A stretch of 64,000 bases of DNA, taken from positions 186,001 to 250,000 of the forward strand of contig JAUICH010000002.1 of assembly GCA_030427505.1 (NCBI GenBank), in the 5' to 3' direction. A program made the position numbers and the translations under genes. Positions 45,568 through 55,778 of this stretch are shown here, one piece after another. Source of the stretch: Verrucomicrobiia bacterium (GTDB lineage: Bacteria > Verrucomicrobiota > Verrucomicrobiia > Verrucomicrobiales > DEV007). The stretch's first letter is position 1. Every line of letters starts with the position of its first letter. The notes below the pieces were generated by a model. The model saw nothing but the letters and a program-made list of their open reading frames with translations, searched no databases and had not been told where the DNA came from.

Positions 45568-46371
45568 TTACTCCTGGCATTTCGGACACCAACAGGTGGT
45601 TCGTCCGCGGAGGTCTTCCCGCTTTAATCCGCTCCCGCATTTCGGACAGGCGCCGCCGTCTTTCCAGCGGTGTTTGAAGAGCCAGGAGGCTGGCGGATCC
45701 GACCAGTCTTTGCTAACCGTGTCGAGCGCTCCACGAGAGACGAAGCGAATGGCTTTTCGCAGGTGGGTGGCTGAGCCGGCGTTTGCCAGTTCCTTTCCCG
45801 GAGTGTCCGGCGGGATCTGGGCGCGCCAGAGAATCTCGTCCGCCATCCAGTTTCCAATGCCGGGAAACCTGCTCTGATCCAGCAGGAGAGCCTTGATGGG
45901 GGACTTGGCGTGACGCCGGAGGTAGTCTTCCAGGCGTTCGGCTGAAAATTCCGGGCTCAGAACTTCGGGAGGCAGTTTTCGCCACCAGTCCGGAAAACCG
46001 TCTTCGGTTTTGTCATAGCGGATTTTCCCGAATTTCCGGGGATCCGTGAACACCATGGTGCCGGCCCTGGTGAAGAGCGTCAGATGGTCGTGTTTGCCTG
46101 GTTCGTAGGAAGGCGCTTCGAAGCGGAGCTTTCCCGTCATGCCCAAATGGCCGCCGATCCAGTGACCGCCTTCGAACTGAAACAGGAGGTTCTTTCCGTG
46201 CGCGTGGCTGGCTTCGTAGCGGTGTCCCTTCAGCGCGGTGGGAATATTGGCGGCATCTTCCGGGTCCCGGAAAACGCGGGCGTCCGGGTGAAGGGAGACT
46301 GACAAGATCTTCCCGCCCAGCGCGGGGTCCCACTGCTTCCGGTAGTATTCAACCTCGGCGAGTTCCGGCAC
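45568..46371 (-). CDS. mutM: formamidopyrimidine-DNA glycosylase (Fpg/Nei family)
   Basis: Removes oxidised purines such as 8-oxoguanine and nicks the strand. The 267 residues start MPELAEVEYY, with the catalytic Pro after Met removal and Glu next to it. The C-terminal zinc finger CPKCGSG...CWCPKCQ is complete. The central LLLDQSRFPGIGNWMADEIL contains the helix-two-turn-helix. Fpg has PELPEVE; here an Ala replaces the second Pro, so a Nei-like specificity is possible. Convergent with TMEM43 by 7 bases; downstream of the TPR gene by 74 bases. Confidence 0.9.
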   Translation of the reverse strand: MPELAEVEYYRKQWDPALGGKILSVSLHPDARVFRDPEDAANIPTALKGHRYEASHAHGKNLLFQFEGGHWIGGHLGMTGKLRFEAPSYEPGKHDHLTLFTRAGTMVFTDPRKFGKIRYDKTEDGFPDWWRKLPPEVLSPEFSAERLEDYLRRHAKSPIKALLLDQSRFPGIGNWMADEILWRAQIPPDTPGKELANAGSATHLRKAIRFVSRGALDTVSKDWSDPPASWLFKHRWKDGGACPKCGSGLKREDLRGRTTCWCPKCQE

Positions 46372-46445
46372 GGGTGGAAAATTTGTGGAGCGAAGGAGGG
46401 GAGGGCGGAAAAGCCGTGAGCAGCCTGATTTCCGCCGGGAAACGA

Positions 46446-48371
46446 TCAGGCGGCGTTCAGCTGCTTTTCGCCAGCCGGCTTGGCTGGCGGAGCGTCGTCC
46501 GATTCGGGACTCTCTTCAGGATCGGCTTTCGGCGCGGGCTCTTCCAGCGGCTTCGGCTTCACCGGCGGTTCCTTTTCCGTGAATTCGCGCAGCCGCTGGG
46601 CCAGTTCCTGATTTTGGGGATCCAGTTCCAGCGCCTTGCGCAGATAGGTCAGCGCTTCCTCCTTGTAGCCCAGTTGGAAGTGCGTTTGCGCGAGGTGATC
46701 GAAAACGACGGGGTCCGGATTTTCGATCAAGACCTCGGCTCGGAGCAGTTCCTTGCGGGCTTCCTCGTAGCGGCCCTTTTTGAAGTGAAACCAGCCCATG
46801 CTGTCCACGATGGCGCCGGAGTCGGGTTCCAACTGGTAAGCGATTTTGATCAACTCACCCGCTTCGTCGATGTTCATGTCCTGTTCCAACCACATGTAGC
46901 CCAGGTAGTTGTAAATTTGGGCGGTCAACTGCGGGTCGGCGTCCTCCGGAAGAAGCTCGATGGATTTCCGGAACAAATCGGAAGCGCGCTCGAACTGCCG
47001 GTCGCGTTCCGCGGCCACGGCATATTCGTAGTAGAACTGGTGGCCCAGCAGGCCCGGCCGCCCTTGAGTGGCGAGCTCGGCGGCCTTCGCAAAATTGCTG
47101 AGAGATTCGTCGTAGTTCTTGCTGTAGGACTGCGAGATGGCCAAGAGGTACACGACCTCTGGCGAGTCCGGATAGTGGAAGGCGGCCCTCTCCAGGAGAA
47201 CAGCGGCCTCGCCCGGCTGCTGGGCGCGCATCATGAGCTGGGCGGCTTCCAGGTATTCGTTCACCGTGCCTTTGGCCAGGCGGAAGGCTCTCTGGTGATG
47301 CTCCACGGCCTTCTCCAGCTCGTTCCGGTCTTCATACATCCGGGCCAGGAACTTGTGGGACTCCAGGTCCTCGGAATCGATCTGCACCAGTTCCTCCAGC
47401 GTGCGGACCACTTCGTCTTCCTGGTCCAACAGGCTGTAAACGCGCGCCAGTTTCCGCCGTATTTCCAGGGATTCCGGATGCTCCGCGATGATGGACTCGT
47501 AGAGATCGCGAGAGCGGTCGTACTGATGGGAAAGGCTGTAGTAGTCCGCGACCTCCTCCACGTAGTCCGGATCATCGCCGGCGATGTCGAGGACTTTGTC
47601 GTAGATGGCGTTGATGCGGTCGGGCGTCTGCTGAAGGTCTTCGTTGATCGGCCAGACCCGCTGAGCGATCTGTCCCAGGCGCAGCCAGTAGTCGGGATCG
47701 TCGTTCTCTGTTTCCAGCGCTTTTTCCAGGGTGGCCCGGGCCTTGTCCACCTTCCGCTCGACCAGAAATAGGGTCACCAAGTGGTCGTAGACCGCCGGGT
47801 CGGAAGGAAATTTCTCCACGGCTTCCTCCGCCAGAGAGAGAGCCTTCTTCCGGGACTCCACTTCGTCTCCGTAGAAAGTCGCCAAATACTCGGAGAGGGA
47901 GATGTAGGAGCGGGCGCGGTCCTTATTCTCTTCGAGCGATTCCTCCAGCAGTGCCTTGCCCTCTCCTGGGTGGCCTTCCCGGGCGATCATGTAGGCTACG
48001 CGCCGGGCCAGGTAGATTTCGTCCGGACGATGTTTCAGGACAATGCGATAGGCCTCAAGGGCGCCTTTGCTATCACCGGAGGCTTCCAGCGTGAGGGCCT
48101 TGGAAAAATAAGCCAGCGCAACGGCCTGAGATTCGCCGCCTTCTCCCAGGCTTAGGCGGGGAGAAGGGTCGATGTAGCGATCCAAATAGATCTCAGCGTA
48201 GTCCAGATAGGATTCGGGTGGAGAATCCTTCTCTGTGGACTCCTGCGCTGAAATATGAACAGCACCCCAGCCAAGGCACAAGACCGCGCAGAAAGCCGTA
48301 GAGGCCTTTGCTCCGAAGTGCCAAAGCCAGTAACCGCCAGAGGGAGGCAGACCGGCATTTTGCAAGCGCAT
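46446..48371 (-). CDS. exported TPR-repeat protein
   Basis: A 641-residue protein with an N-terminal signal (about 1-45, WLWHFGAKASTAFCAVLCLGWG) followed by a long array of tetratricopeptide repeats, recognisable from ALEAYRIVLKHRPDEIYLAR, DLYESIIAEHPESLEIRRKLA and LGYKEEALTYLRKALELDPQN. The C-terminus is a Pro/Glu-rich low-complexity tail. Probably periplasmic or outer-membrane-associated scaffold; partner unknown. The small basic protein gene is 17 bases upstream on the same strand, and hisG beyond it, so an operon is possible. Confidence 0.88.
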   Translation of the reverse strand: MRLQNAGLPPSGGYWLWHFGAKASTAFCAVLCLGWGAVHISAQESTEKDSPPESYLDYAEIYLDRYIDPSPRLSLGEGGESQAVALAYFSKALTLEASGDSKGALEAYRIVLKHRPDEIYLARRVAYMIAREGHPGEGKALLEESLEENKDRARSYISLSEYLATFYGDEVESRKKALSLAEEAVEKFPSDPAVYDHLVTLFLVERKVDKARATLEKALETENDDPDYWLRLGQIAQRVWPINEDLQQTPDRINAIYDKVLDIAGDDPDYVEEVADYYSLSHQYDRSRDLYESIIAEHPESLEIRRKLARVYSLLDQEDEVVRTLEELVQIDSEDLESHKFLARMYEDRNELEKAVEHHQRAFRLAKGTVNEYLEAAQLMMRAQQPGEAAVLLERAAFHYPDSPEVVYLLAISQSYSKNYDESLSNFAKAAELATQGRPGLLGHQFYYEYAVAAERDRQFERASDLFRKSIELLPEDADPQLTAQIYNYLGYMWLEQDMNIDEAGELIKIAYQLEPDSGAIVDSMGWFHFKKGRYEEARKELLRAEVLIENPDPVVFDHLAQTHFQLGYKEEALTYLRKALELDPQNQELAQRLREFTEKEPPVKPKPLEEPAPKADPEESPESDDAPPAKPAGEKQLNAA

Positions 48372-48388
48372 GGGGGAAGCTTAGCGCG

Positions 48389-48493
48389 CTAGGATTTGTA
48401 GCGCAAACGCTTCTTGTGGCGGTTCTGCTTCATGCGTTTCCGCCGCTTGTGCTTATTGATCTTCGTTTTTCTTCTCTTCTTGAGGGAACCCAT
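48389..48493 (-). CDS. mS38/COX24-like small basic protein (AURKAIP1/COX24 domain)
   Basis: A 34-residue, extremely basic protein: MGSLKKRRKTKINKHKRRKR followed by MKQNRHKKRLRYKS. The SLKKRRKxKINKHKRRKR core is the bacterial AURKAIP1/COX24 (mitoribosomal mS38-like) domain, which I know from Bacteroidetes and Verrucomicrobia genomes, and which is probably a ribosomal component of the small subunit. The ATG at 48493 and TAG at 48391-48389 are clean. It lies 45 bases after hisG and 17 before the TPR gene on the same strand. Automated calls often miss genes this short. Confidence 0.88.
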   Translation of the reverse strand: MGSLKKRRKTKINKHKRRKRMKQNRHKKRLRYKS

Positions 48494-48538
48494 GCGTTTT
48501 CTCGATCCGTAATTCTTCCAATCCCACCGCCGATGAGG

Positions 48539-49423
48539 CTAGTTTACCAGCTTGTTGAGCGGGTATTCAATAATGCCTTCGGCGCCGAGCGCTTTTAACA
48601 CCGGGATGATGTCTCGCACCGTCTTCTCGGCGATTACCGTCTCCACAGCGACCCACCCCTCATCCGCAAGATGCGAGACCGTCGGTTGGCGGAGGGAAGG
48701 TAGGCAGTCCAACACTTTTTGCAACTGGTTTTCGGGCAGGTTCATTTTCAAACCCACCATATCCCGCGCCAGCAGCGCGCTTTGCAGCAGCAGGGCGATG
48801 CCTTCCATCTTCTCCCGCTTCCACTCGTCCGCGTATGCGCCGTGGTTGGCAACGAACTGCGGGTAAGACTCCATCAGGGTGTCCACGATGCGCAGCTTGT
48901 TGGCTCGCAGGGAGGAACCGGTTTCGGTGATGTCCACGATGGCGTCCACCAGGTCGGGCACTTTCACTTCCGTGGCGCCCCAGCTGAATTCCACTTCCGC
49001 GTTCACGCCTTTTTCTTTCAAATAGCGTTCCACGATACCGATGGCTTCCGCTGCAATGCGTTTGCCTTCAAGGTCTTGTACCGTTTGAACGGGGGAGTCT
49101 TCCGGGACGACCAGAACCCAGCGGGTGGGGTTGGAGGTCGCCTTGCTGTAGCGCAGGTCGCAGATGACCTGCACATCAGCGCCATTTTCCGCGATCCAGT
49201 CTTTTCCGGTGATACCGCAATCCAGGAATCCGTGGTCCACATAGCGGCCAATTTCTTGGGCCCGGATCAGGCGGATCTCTAGATCGTCGTCGTCGATGGT
49301 CGGTTTGTAGGACCGCGACGCGCCATAAATATTGTAGCCTGCTTTCTCGAACAGAAGCATGGTCTGGTCGAAGAGGCTGCCTTTCGGAAGGCCGATTTTG
49401 AGGATGCGTTTGCTTTCAGACAT
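48539..49423 (-). CDS. hisG: ATP phosphoribosyltransferase, long form
   Basis: First step of histidine biosynthesis: ATP plus PRPP gives phosphoribosyl-ATP. The 294 residues are the long, HisZ-independent form: [18 protein letters not shown] (about 8-25), GITGKDWI, the PRPP-binding [21 protein letters not shown], and a C-terminal ACT-like regulatory domain (from about 220; [35 protein letters not shown]) that would bind histidine. No other his genes are in the window. Divergent from transketolase. Confidence 0.96.
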   Translation of the reverse strand: MSESKRILKIGLPKGSLFDQTMLLFEKAGYNIYGASRSYKPTIDDDDLEIRLIRAQEIGRYVDHGFLDCGITGKDWIAENGADVQVICDLRYSKATSNPTRWVLVVPEDSPVQTVQDLEGKRIAAEAIGIVERYLKEKGVNAEVEFSWGATEVKVPDLVDAIVDITETGSSLRANKLRIVDTLMESYPQFVANHGAYADEWKREKMEGIALLLQSALLARDMVGLKMNLPENQLQKVLDCLPSLRQPTVSHLADEGWVAVETVIAEKTVRDIIPVLKALGAEGIIEYPLNKLVN

Positions 49424-49741
49424 GGCGGTTTTTCCGTGGTGGGCGGCGTATTTAACCCGTCTTTGGGCAGTCCTCCACTAAAAATCCTGACCCGGCGCCG
49501 GACGATCCCGGGAATTCAGGTGACGGCATTTTGAATCATTCCCCCTTGATTGTGAGGGGGCTTTCTTTTAGCAGTCTGCCCAAATGTCGGGGTCGTGGCC
49601 CGGAAACTGCCGCGGCTTTATATCTATTGAACACGCACGAAAGATAAAAAGAGACCGCCTCGGGAAGGAGCTTTCCGGCCCGGTCACGGGGTGGCTGCCA
49701 CGGTAGAAACCAGTTCCGCGCAACCCGCGAACCCATTGCAA

Positions 49742-51724
49742 ATGAACAAGGAAATCTTAGCGAAAGCCGCCACCATCTCCCGTGGCTTGTCCATTGATGC
49801 CGTCCACGCCTGTAGCAGCGGCCACCTGGGCTTGCCCTTGGGCACCGCGGAGATAGGCGCGGTGCTCTTCGGTCACGCATTGAACTACGAGCCGGACGCG
49901 CCGAAATGGCTGAACCGGGATCGCTTCATCCTCTCCGCGGGTCATGGCAGCATGTTCCTCTACAGCTGGCTGCACCTGGCGGGCTACGAACTCTCACTGG
50001 AGGAGATTAAGAACTTCCGCCAGCTCCACAGCCTTACACCAGGGCACCCTGAATTTCTGGAAACCCCCGGCGTGGAAGCCACTACCGGGCCGCTGGGTCA
50101 GGGCGTGGGTAACGGGGTTGGCTATGCCTTGTCCGGAAAAATGGCCATGGCCCGCTTCAATACCCCCGAGCACACCATTTTCGATCATCACGTCGTGGTT
50201 CTGGCGGGGGACGGCTGCCTTCAGGAAGGCGTTTCCGCGGAAGCGGCCGCTTTCGCCGGGCACAACCAGCTCGATAACCTGATCGTCTTCTATGACAGCA
50301 ACGATGTGACCTTGGACGCCATGGCGGAACGCACCCAGAGCGAAGACACCGCCAAGCGTTTCGAAGCCTACGGGTTCGAGGTGGTCACCATCGACGGTCA
50401 CGATATGGACGCGGTTCTGTCCGCGTTCGAAACCGCCAAGGCCAACGACAACGGCAAGCCGAAGTTCATCGTGGCCCGGACGGAGATCGGCCGGGGCATT
50501 CCCGAAGTGGCCGGCACCGCCAAAGCCCACGGGGAAGGTGGCGCGAAATTTGCCGAGGAGGCCCGCAAAGGACTCGGCCTGCCGGAAGAGACCTTCTATG
50601 TGTCCGATGAAGTGAAGGATTTCTTCGCTCAGCGTAAAGAAGCCCTGAAGGAAGCCTACGCGGCTTGGGAGAAAACCTACGAAGCCTGGCAGGAAGCAAA
50701 CCCCGAGCTGGCCGCGGAACTGACCGCCGGGCTGGCGCGTTCCGTCCCCACGGACCTGCTGAACACCATTCCCGAATTCGATCCGGAGAAAGCGGACGCG
50801 ACTCGTGGCTATGGCGGCACCGTCATTCAGAGCGTGGCGGAAGCCATGCCCTTATTCGTGACCGGTAGCGCGGATCTGTTCGGTTCCACGAAGAATTACA
50901 TCAAGGACGCGGGCGATTTTGGGCCCGATAACGCCAAGGGCCGCAACGTCTGGTACGGCATTCGGGAACACGCCATGGGCGCGATCTGCAATGGCATGGC
51001 CTATGACGGAATTTTCCGCGCCAGTGGCGCGACGTTCCTGGTGTTCGCCGATTACCTGCGCCCCTCCATTCGCCTGGCGGCGCTTTCAAAACTTCCGGTG
51101 ACCTACATCCTGACGCACGACTCCGTGGGTGTCGGTGAAGACGGTCCCACCCACCAGCCGGTGGAAACGGTCAGTGGCTTGCGGGTGATTCCTGGTCTGG
51201 ACGTGATCCGTCCCGGGGACGCGGAAGAAACCGCGGGAGCCTTTTTTGCCGCGATGGAGCGGACAGACGGCCCCACCGCCTTGATCCTGAGCCGCCAGAA
51301 GGTGCCGATTCAGGACGGTATTCCGGTGAAAGAGCGCCGCGAAGGCGTACTGCGGGGCGCCTACGTGGCAAAAAAGGAAACGGGCGATCTTGACGCCATC
51401 ATCCTGGCCACGGGCAGTGAACTTTCCCTGGCGATGGATGCCGCCGCCGAACTGGGCGGAGGCGTGCGCGTGGTCTCGGTTCCCTGCATGGAACGGTTTG
51501 ACCGGCAGTCCACGGAATACAAGGAAGGTGTTTTGCCAGCCGCCTGCACGAAGCGGGTCTCCATCGAAGCCGGCGTGACCGGCCTCTGGTATAAGTATCT
51601 GGGCACCGGCGGCACGGCCGTGGGGATCGACCGTTTCGGTCTGAGCGCCCCGGGCGGCACGGTCATGAAGGAGCTCGGGATCACCACCGAGTCCGTGGTG
51701 GCCGCCGTGAAAGCCTTGGGATAA
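49742..51724 (+). CDS. tkt: transketolase
   Basis: Thiamine-diphosphate enzyme of the pentose phosphate and Calvin-type cycles, moving two-carbon units between sugar phosphates. From the ATG at 49742 the 660 residues fit the family: [10 protein letters not shown] (25-34), [14 protein letters not shown] (thiamine site), the HGEGG segment, the Pyr domain with [10 protein letters not shown], and [22 protein letters not shown] at 49691 would add 17 residues without family resemblance; that start cannot be excluded. A strong intrinsic terminator follows. Monocistronic. Confidence 0.95.
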   Translation: MNKEILAKAATISRGLSIDAVHACSSGHLGLPLGTAEIGAVLFGHALNYEPDAPKWLNRDRFILSAGHGSMFLYSWLHLAGYELSLEEIKNFRQLHSLTPGHPEFLETPGVEATTGPLGQGVGNGVGYALSGKMAMARFNTPEHTIFDHHVVVLAGDGCLQEGVSAEAAAFAGHNQLDNLIVFYDSNDVTLDAMAERTQSEDTAKRFEAYGFEVVTIDGHDMDAVLSAFETAKANDNGKPKFIVARTEIGRGIPEVAGTAKAHGEGGAKFAEEARKGLGLPEETFYVSDEVKDFFAQRKEALKEAYAAWEKTYEAWQEANPELAAELTAGLARSVPTDLLNTIPEFDPEKADATRGYGGTVIQSVAEAMPLFVTGSADLFGSTKNYIKDAGDFGPDNAKGRNVWYGIREHAMGAICNGMAYDGIFRASGATFLVFADYLRPSIRLAALSKLPVTYILTHDSVGVGEDGPTHQPVETVSGLRVIPGLDVIRPGDAEETAGAFFAAMERTDGPTALILSRQKVPIQDGIPVKERREGVLRGAYVAKKETGDLDAIILATGSELSLAMDAAAELGGGVRVVSVPCMERFDRQSTEYKEGVLPAACTKRVSIEAGVTGLWYKYLGTGGTAVGIDRFGLSAPGGTVMKELGITTESVVAAVKALG

Positions 51725-51773
51725 TTCTCTGGGCGGTCCGAAAACTATCCGGACCACGAAAATTCCGAGAAAA

Positions 51774-51805
51774 GGCAGCCGGGCGGGTTCCGGCTGCCTT
51801 TTTTT
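51774..51805 (+). terminator. intrinsic terminator of tkt
   Basis: GGCAGCCGG and CCGGCTGCC form a perfect nine-pair stem with a seven-base loop (gcgggtt), followed directly by seven T residues. It begins 50 bases past the transketolase stop. Confidence 0.93.
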
Positions 51806-51870
51806 CGTATTGGCGCCGGCGCCGGGCGAGCAGTTTTGAAAGATTCGGCGGCTTGGCGCGTCATAAACGG

Positions 51871-51898
51871 TTGCACACCCTGAATGTCGATCTATCCT
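51871..51898 (+). promoter_or_regulatory. candidate promoter of the cys operon
   Basis: TTGCAC, a 16-base spacer and TATCCT lie 19 bases before the cysH start codon. It is a fair sigma-70-like pair, and the only one I see in the 190-base gap after tkt. No cysteine-responsive or SAM-riboswitch structure is recognisable. Confidence 0.35.
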
Positions 51899-51916
51899 AT
51901 CGAGAATTAGTAGAAT

Positions 51917-52759
51917 ATGAGCGCCGCTGCTTCAACGCTTTCAACCGGACCTGCCGGCATGACATCAAACCGGGAAACCAGTAAGGAGACTTCAGCCGTC
52001 GAAACCGCCCAGACCAGTAATGGCCGGAGCGCCGCCGTGGTTGCTTTTGAAGAGAAGCACGGCATCGATCTGCGGGCCGCCAATAAGGCCCTGGAAAAGG
52101 CGGGAGCCGAAGAGCGAGTCACCTGGGCGATCGAGCATTTTCAGCCCCGGCTGGCCATGTCTTCCAGCTTCGGAGCCCAAGCGGCGGCTACCTTGCACCT
52201 GGCGGTGTCTCAGTGGCCGGAAATTCCCGTGATCTTGATCGATACCGGCTATCTCTTTCCGGAGACTTACAATTTCATCGACGAACTGACCGAGCGCCTG
52301 AACCTGAACTTGAAAGTCTATGGGCCCTCTATCAGTTCCGCGTGGCAGGAAGCCCGCTATGGCAAACAATGGGAACACGGTCTGAAAGGCATCGAGACCT
52401 ACAACCAGCGTAACAAGGTAGACCCCATGAACCGGGCGCTGGAAGAGCTGGATGCGGATGCCCTCATCGCGGGCCTGCGCCGTTCGCAAAGCAGCAGCCG
52501 GGAGGGACTGACCCCCCTGGCGGTGAAAGACGGCCGTTTGAAGATCCACCCCATTGTCGATTGGTCGGACAAAGATGTGTACGACTACCTGAAGAAGCAC
52601 GGCCTGCCCTACCACCCGCTCTGGCACGAAGGGTATCTGTCCATTGGCGACTGGCATACGTCTCACAAGTTGACCGATGACATGACGCCGGACGAGGCGC
52701 GGTTCTTTGGTCTGAAGCGCGAGTGCGGTCTGCACGAGAATACCGACTACGTAATCTGA
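51917..52759 (+). CDS. cysH: phosphoadenylyl-sulfate (PAPS) reductase
   Basis: Reduces PAPS to sulfite with thioredoxin. The 280 residues have a ~40-residue Ser/Thr-rich N-terminal extension, the PP-loop-like [13 protein letters not shown] (82-94), [12 protein letters not shown] and the C-terminal catalytic cysteine C270 in KRECGLHE. The paired CC and CxxC cysteines of the iron-sulfur APS reductases are absent, so this is the PAPS-specific type, which agrees with the APS kinase next door. First gene of a four-gene row (cysH, cysC, cysD, cysN). Sulfite reductase is not in the window. Confidence 0.92.
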   Translation: MSAAASTLSTGPAGMTSNRETSKETSAVETAQTSNGRSAAVVAFEEKHGIDLRAANKALEKAGAEERVTWAIEHFQPRLAMSSSFGAQAAATLHLAVSQWPEIPVILIDTGYLFPETYNFIDELTERLNLNLKVYGPSISSAWQEARYGKQWEHGLKGIETYNQRNKVDPMNRALEELDADALIAGLRRSQSSSREGLTPLAVKDGRLKIHPIVDWSDKDVYDYLKKHGLPYHPLWHEGYLSIGDWHTSHKLTDDMTPDEARFFGLKRECGLHENTDYVI

Positions 52760-52802
52760 GAGGCGGTCTGGATTGGGAGCGGCATTGCTGTTAGAGAGGG
52801 GC

Positions 52803-53414
52803 ATGGGCGAGACGCATATCTATACCGAGTTCCACCGTATGCTGGACCGGGGGGCAAAGGAGAAACTCCTCGGCCAGAAAGGTCTGGTAGTGTGGCTCTA
52901 CGGCTTGAGCGGGTCTGGAAAAAGCACGCTGGCCATCGCTTTGGAGCGGCGGCTCCACGCCGAAGGACTCCTCACCAAGATCCTGGATGGAGATAACATT
53001 CGCTCCGGGCTCAATCGGAACCTGGGCTTTTCGGATGAGGACCGTCTGGAGAACATCCGGCGCATCGCGGAAGTAGCGAAGCTCTTCGCGGACCTGGGAG
53101 TCGTTACCCTCGCATCTTTCATCACGCCCAAGGAGGAGTTACGCGAACTGGCGCGCGGCATCGTGGGCGCGGAAGATTTTCTGGAAGTCTATGTGCACTG
53201 TCCGTTTGAGGAGTGCGCCCGCCGGGACGTGAAAGGTCTCTACGCCAAGGCCAGCGCGGGAGAAGTGAAACAGTTTACCGGGAAAGATTCATCCTTCGAG
53301 GAACCGGAGGCGCCGGACCTGAGGATTGAGACCTCGACTCAGACCGAGGAGGAATCGCTTGAAAAGCTATATGAGGCGGTGTCTGGTCGCGTCCGCCTGG
53401 CCGCGGAGGCCTGA
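52803..53414 (+). CDS. cysC: adenylyl-sulfate kinase
   Basis: Phosphorylates APS to PAPS. The ATG at 52803 follows GAGAGGGG at close range and gives 203 residues; the longer TTG frame from 52773 adds ten. P-loop GLSGSGKST (34-42), DGDNIRSGLNRNLGFSDEDR, ASFITPKEELRELAR and DVKGLYAKA are the standard blocks. A short N-terminal lead (IYTEFHRML) precedes the kinase core. It is a separate protein rather than fused to CysN, as in many proteobacteria. The gap to cysH is 43 bases. Confidence 0.95.
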   Translation: MGETHIYTEFHRMLDRGAKEKLLGQKGLVVWLYGLSGSGKSTLAIALERRLHAEGLLTKILDGDNIRSGLNRNLGFSDEDRLENIRRIAEVAKLFADLGVVTLASFITPKEELRELARGIVGAEDFLEVYVHCPFEECARRDVKGLYAKASAGEVKQFTGKDSSFEEPEAPDLRIETSTQTEEESLEKLYEAVSGRVRLAAEA

Positions 53415-53474
53415 AGAACCGGGAAACGCACCTGGGAAAAAGCCACGCTCGTCCCGAAGCCAATTTTGTTTGTC

Positions 53475-54380
53475 ATGCACAGTTATACCGTTAACCACTT
53501 GGAACAGTTGGAGGCCGAAGCCATTTTCGTGCTTCGTGAAACGGCGGCACAGTTTGAAAAACCGGTGCTGCTATTTTCGGGAGGGAAAGATTCCATCGTC
53601 ATGGCGCATCTGGCCCGGAAGGCTTTCCACCCTGCCCGTTTGCCCTTCCCCCTGATGCATGTGGACACTGGGCATAACTTCCCGGAGACGATCGTCTATC
53701 GCGACAAGTTCGTGGACGAGGCCCGCGCCGAACTGATTGTTGCTTCCGTGCAGGAGTCCATCGACAAAGGCCGCGTGGTGGAAGAGAAAGGCCCCAACGC
53801 CAGCCGGAATGCCCTGCAGACCGTGACCCTGCTGGACGCGGTGGAAGCAAATCAGTTTGATGCGGCTTTGGGCGGCGCCCGCCGGGATGAAGAGAAGGCC
53901 CGGGCCAAGGAGCGCTTCTTTTCCCACCGGGATGATTTCGGCCAGTGGGATCCGAAGAACCAGCGGCCTGAATTGTGGAACCTGTTCAACGGCCGCAAGC
54001 ATCATGGCGAGCACTTCCGGGTGTTCCCCCTGAGCAACTGGACGGAAATGGATGTCTGGCAGTACATCCGGAAGGAAGAGATCGAACTGCCGAGCCTCTA
54101 CTTCGCGCACGAGCGGGAGGTCATTTCGCGCGGCGGCACCTGGCTGGCGGTAACGGAGTTCATCACCGTCGCGGCGGATGAAACGCCAGTGAACAAGCAG
54201 GTCCGCTTCCGTACCATTGGCGACGCCACTTGCACGGGCGCCGTTGAGTCTGGCGCCGATTCCCTGGACGCGATCATCCATGAAGTGGCCATCGCCCGCC
54301 AGACAGAGCGGGGCACCCGCGCCGACGACAAGCGTTCCGAGACCGCAATGGAAGACCGGAAGAAGGAGGGATACTTCTAA
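53475..54380 (+). CDS. cysD: sulfate adenylyltransferase subunit 2
   Basis: Catalytic subunit of ATP sulfurylase, making APS from ATP and sulfate. The 301 residues from the ATG at 53475 begin MHSYTVNHLEQLEAEAI; a TTG at 53466 would add three. The ATP-pyrophosphatase motif SGGKDS is at 35-40. ALGGARRDEEKARAKERFFSHRD and LSNWTEMDVWQYIRKEEIELP are standard, and the late basic segment RGTRADDKRSETAMEDRKKEGYF closes the protein. Works with CysN. Confidence 0.97.
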   Translation: MHSYTVNHLEQLEAEAIFVLRETAAQFEKPVLLFSGGKDSIVMAHLARKAFHPARLPFPLMHVDTGHNFPETIVYRDKFVDEARAELIVASVQESIDKGRVVEEKGPNASRNALQTVTLLDAVEANQFDAALGGARRDEEKARAKERFFSHRDDFGQWDPKNQRPELWNLFNGRKHHGEHFRVFPLSNWTEMDVWQYIRKEEIELPSLYFAHEREVISRGGTWLAVTEFITVAADETPVNKQVRFRTIGDATCTGAVESGADSLDAIIHEVAIARQTERGTRADDKRSETAMEDRKKEGYF

Positions 54381-54454
54381 GATAAGCCAGAAGTTTCCCA
54401 CGCTCTACCCCGACAAGACCACCAAAGAATTTTCAAGTATACTTTTCCCTTCCG

Positions 54455-55765
54455 ATGACAGAAACGATCAATCCGGAAAACGCCGCCTCCGCGGAAGAAA
54501 CTGGCAGTTATCATGACATGGATCTCCTCCGTTTTACCACTGCCGGGAGTGTGGATGACGGGAAGAGCACCCTGATTGGCCGGTTGCTCTACGACAGTAA
54601 GAACACTTTCGACGACCAGATGGAGGCGGTGGAGCGTTCCAGCCGTCAGCGGGGTGACGAGAATGTTAACCTGGCGCTTCTGACGGACGGGCTCCGCGCC
54701 GAGCGCGAGCAGGGCATTACCATCGACGTGGCCTACCGTTACTTTGCCACGCCGAAACGGAAGTTCATTATCGCGGATACACCGGGTCACATCCAGTACA
54801 CCCGGAACATGGTGACTGGCGCCTCCACGGCGAACCTGGCCATCATTCTGGTGGACGCGCGCCACGGCGTGATCGAGCAAACCTGCCGGCACGCCTTCAT
54901 CGCCGACCTGCTGCGCATTCGCCATGTGGTGCTGGCGGTGAACAAGATGGACCTCGTGGACTACAGCGAGACGGTCTTCAACGACATCGTGGAGCAGTTT
55001 CAGCAGTTCGCCTCACGTCTGGACAACATCGTGGACCTGACCGCCATCCCCATCAGCGCGCTGAATGGAGACAACGTGGTGAACAAATCCAGCAATACTC
55101 CGTGGTATCACGGACCGGATCTGCTCTATCATTTGGAACACGTCTACATCGGCTCCGACTACAATCATGTGGATGCCAGATTTCCGGTGCAATGGGTCAT
55201 CCGGCCGCATTCGAACGAACATCACGACTTTCGTGGCTATGCCGGGCGCGTCGCGGGCGGCGTGTTCAAACCTGGAGACGATGTGGTCATTCAACCGTCC
55301 GGATTTTCTTCGAAAATCCGCAGCATCGAGACCTTCAGCGGTCCCTTGGAAGAAGCCTATGCGCCACTCTCCGTGACCGTCACATTGGAGGACAATATTG
55401 ACGTCAGCCGCGGCGACATGATCGTAAAGCCTAACAATCCGCCCAACAAAGGTCAGGATATCGAGGCCATGATCTGCTGGTTCTCCGAGACGAAAAAGCT
55501 CCACCCCAGGGGCCGCTACTACCTGCGGCATACGACCAAGGAAGTGAAGGCCATCGTTTCCGAGATCCGCTACAAGGTAAACATCAATACTCTTCACAAG
55601 ATCGAAGACAGTCCTGAGTTTGGCCTGAACGAAATCGGCCGCGTCTGCATCCGGACCTCCGCGCCGCTGCTGTATGACAGCTATCGCCGCAATCGGAGTA
55701 CCGGCAGCTTTATCCTCATCGACGAGCAGACCAATGAGACCGTCGCGGCGGGGATGATCCGCTGA
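54455..55765 (+). CDS. cysN: sulfate adenylyltransferase subunit 1 (GTPase)
   Basis: The GTPase partner of CysD. The 436 residues show G1 GSVDDGKST (31-39), the G2 region DVAYRYF, G3 DTPGHIQYTRNMVTGAS, G4 NKMD (in VLAVNKMDLVDY) and G5 ISAL, followed by two beta-barrel domains. The length excludes a fused APS kinase. Last gene of the cys row, 74 bases after cysD, and convergent with the toxin gene 13 bases away. No terminator is visible in that short gap. Confidence 0.97.
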   Translation: MTETINPENAASAEETGSYHDMDLLRFTTAGSVDDGKSTLIGRLLYDSKNTFDDQMEAVERSSRQRGDENVNLALLTDGLRAEREQGITIDVAYRYFATPKRKFIIADTPGHIQYTRNMVTGASTANLAIILVDARHGVIEQTCRHAFIADLLRIRHVVLAVNKMDLVDYSETVFNDIVEQFQQFASRLDNIVDLTAIPISALNGDNVVNKSSNTPWYHGPDLLYHLEHVYIGSDYNHVDARFPVQWVIRPHSNEHHDFRGYAGRVAGGVFKPGDDVVIQPSGFSSKIRSIETFSGPLEEAYAPLSVTVTLEDNIDVSRGDMIVKPNNPPNKGQDIEAMICWFSETKKLHPRGRYYLRHTTKEVKAIVSEIRYKVNINTLHKIEDSPEFGLNEIGRVCIRTSAPLLYDSYRRNRSTGSFILIDEQTNETVAAGMIR

Positions 55766-55778
55766 GCTTTAGCTTCAG

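Noticed and set aside
49541-49570. ccccc-loop-ggggg hairpin followed by a T-rich stretch between hisG and tkt
   Set aside because: The stem has only five or six pairs with a ten-base loop, and it lies between divergent genes where no transcript would need to end.
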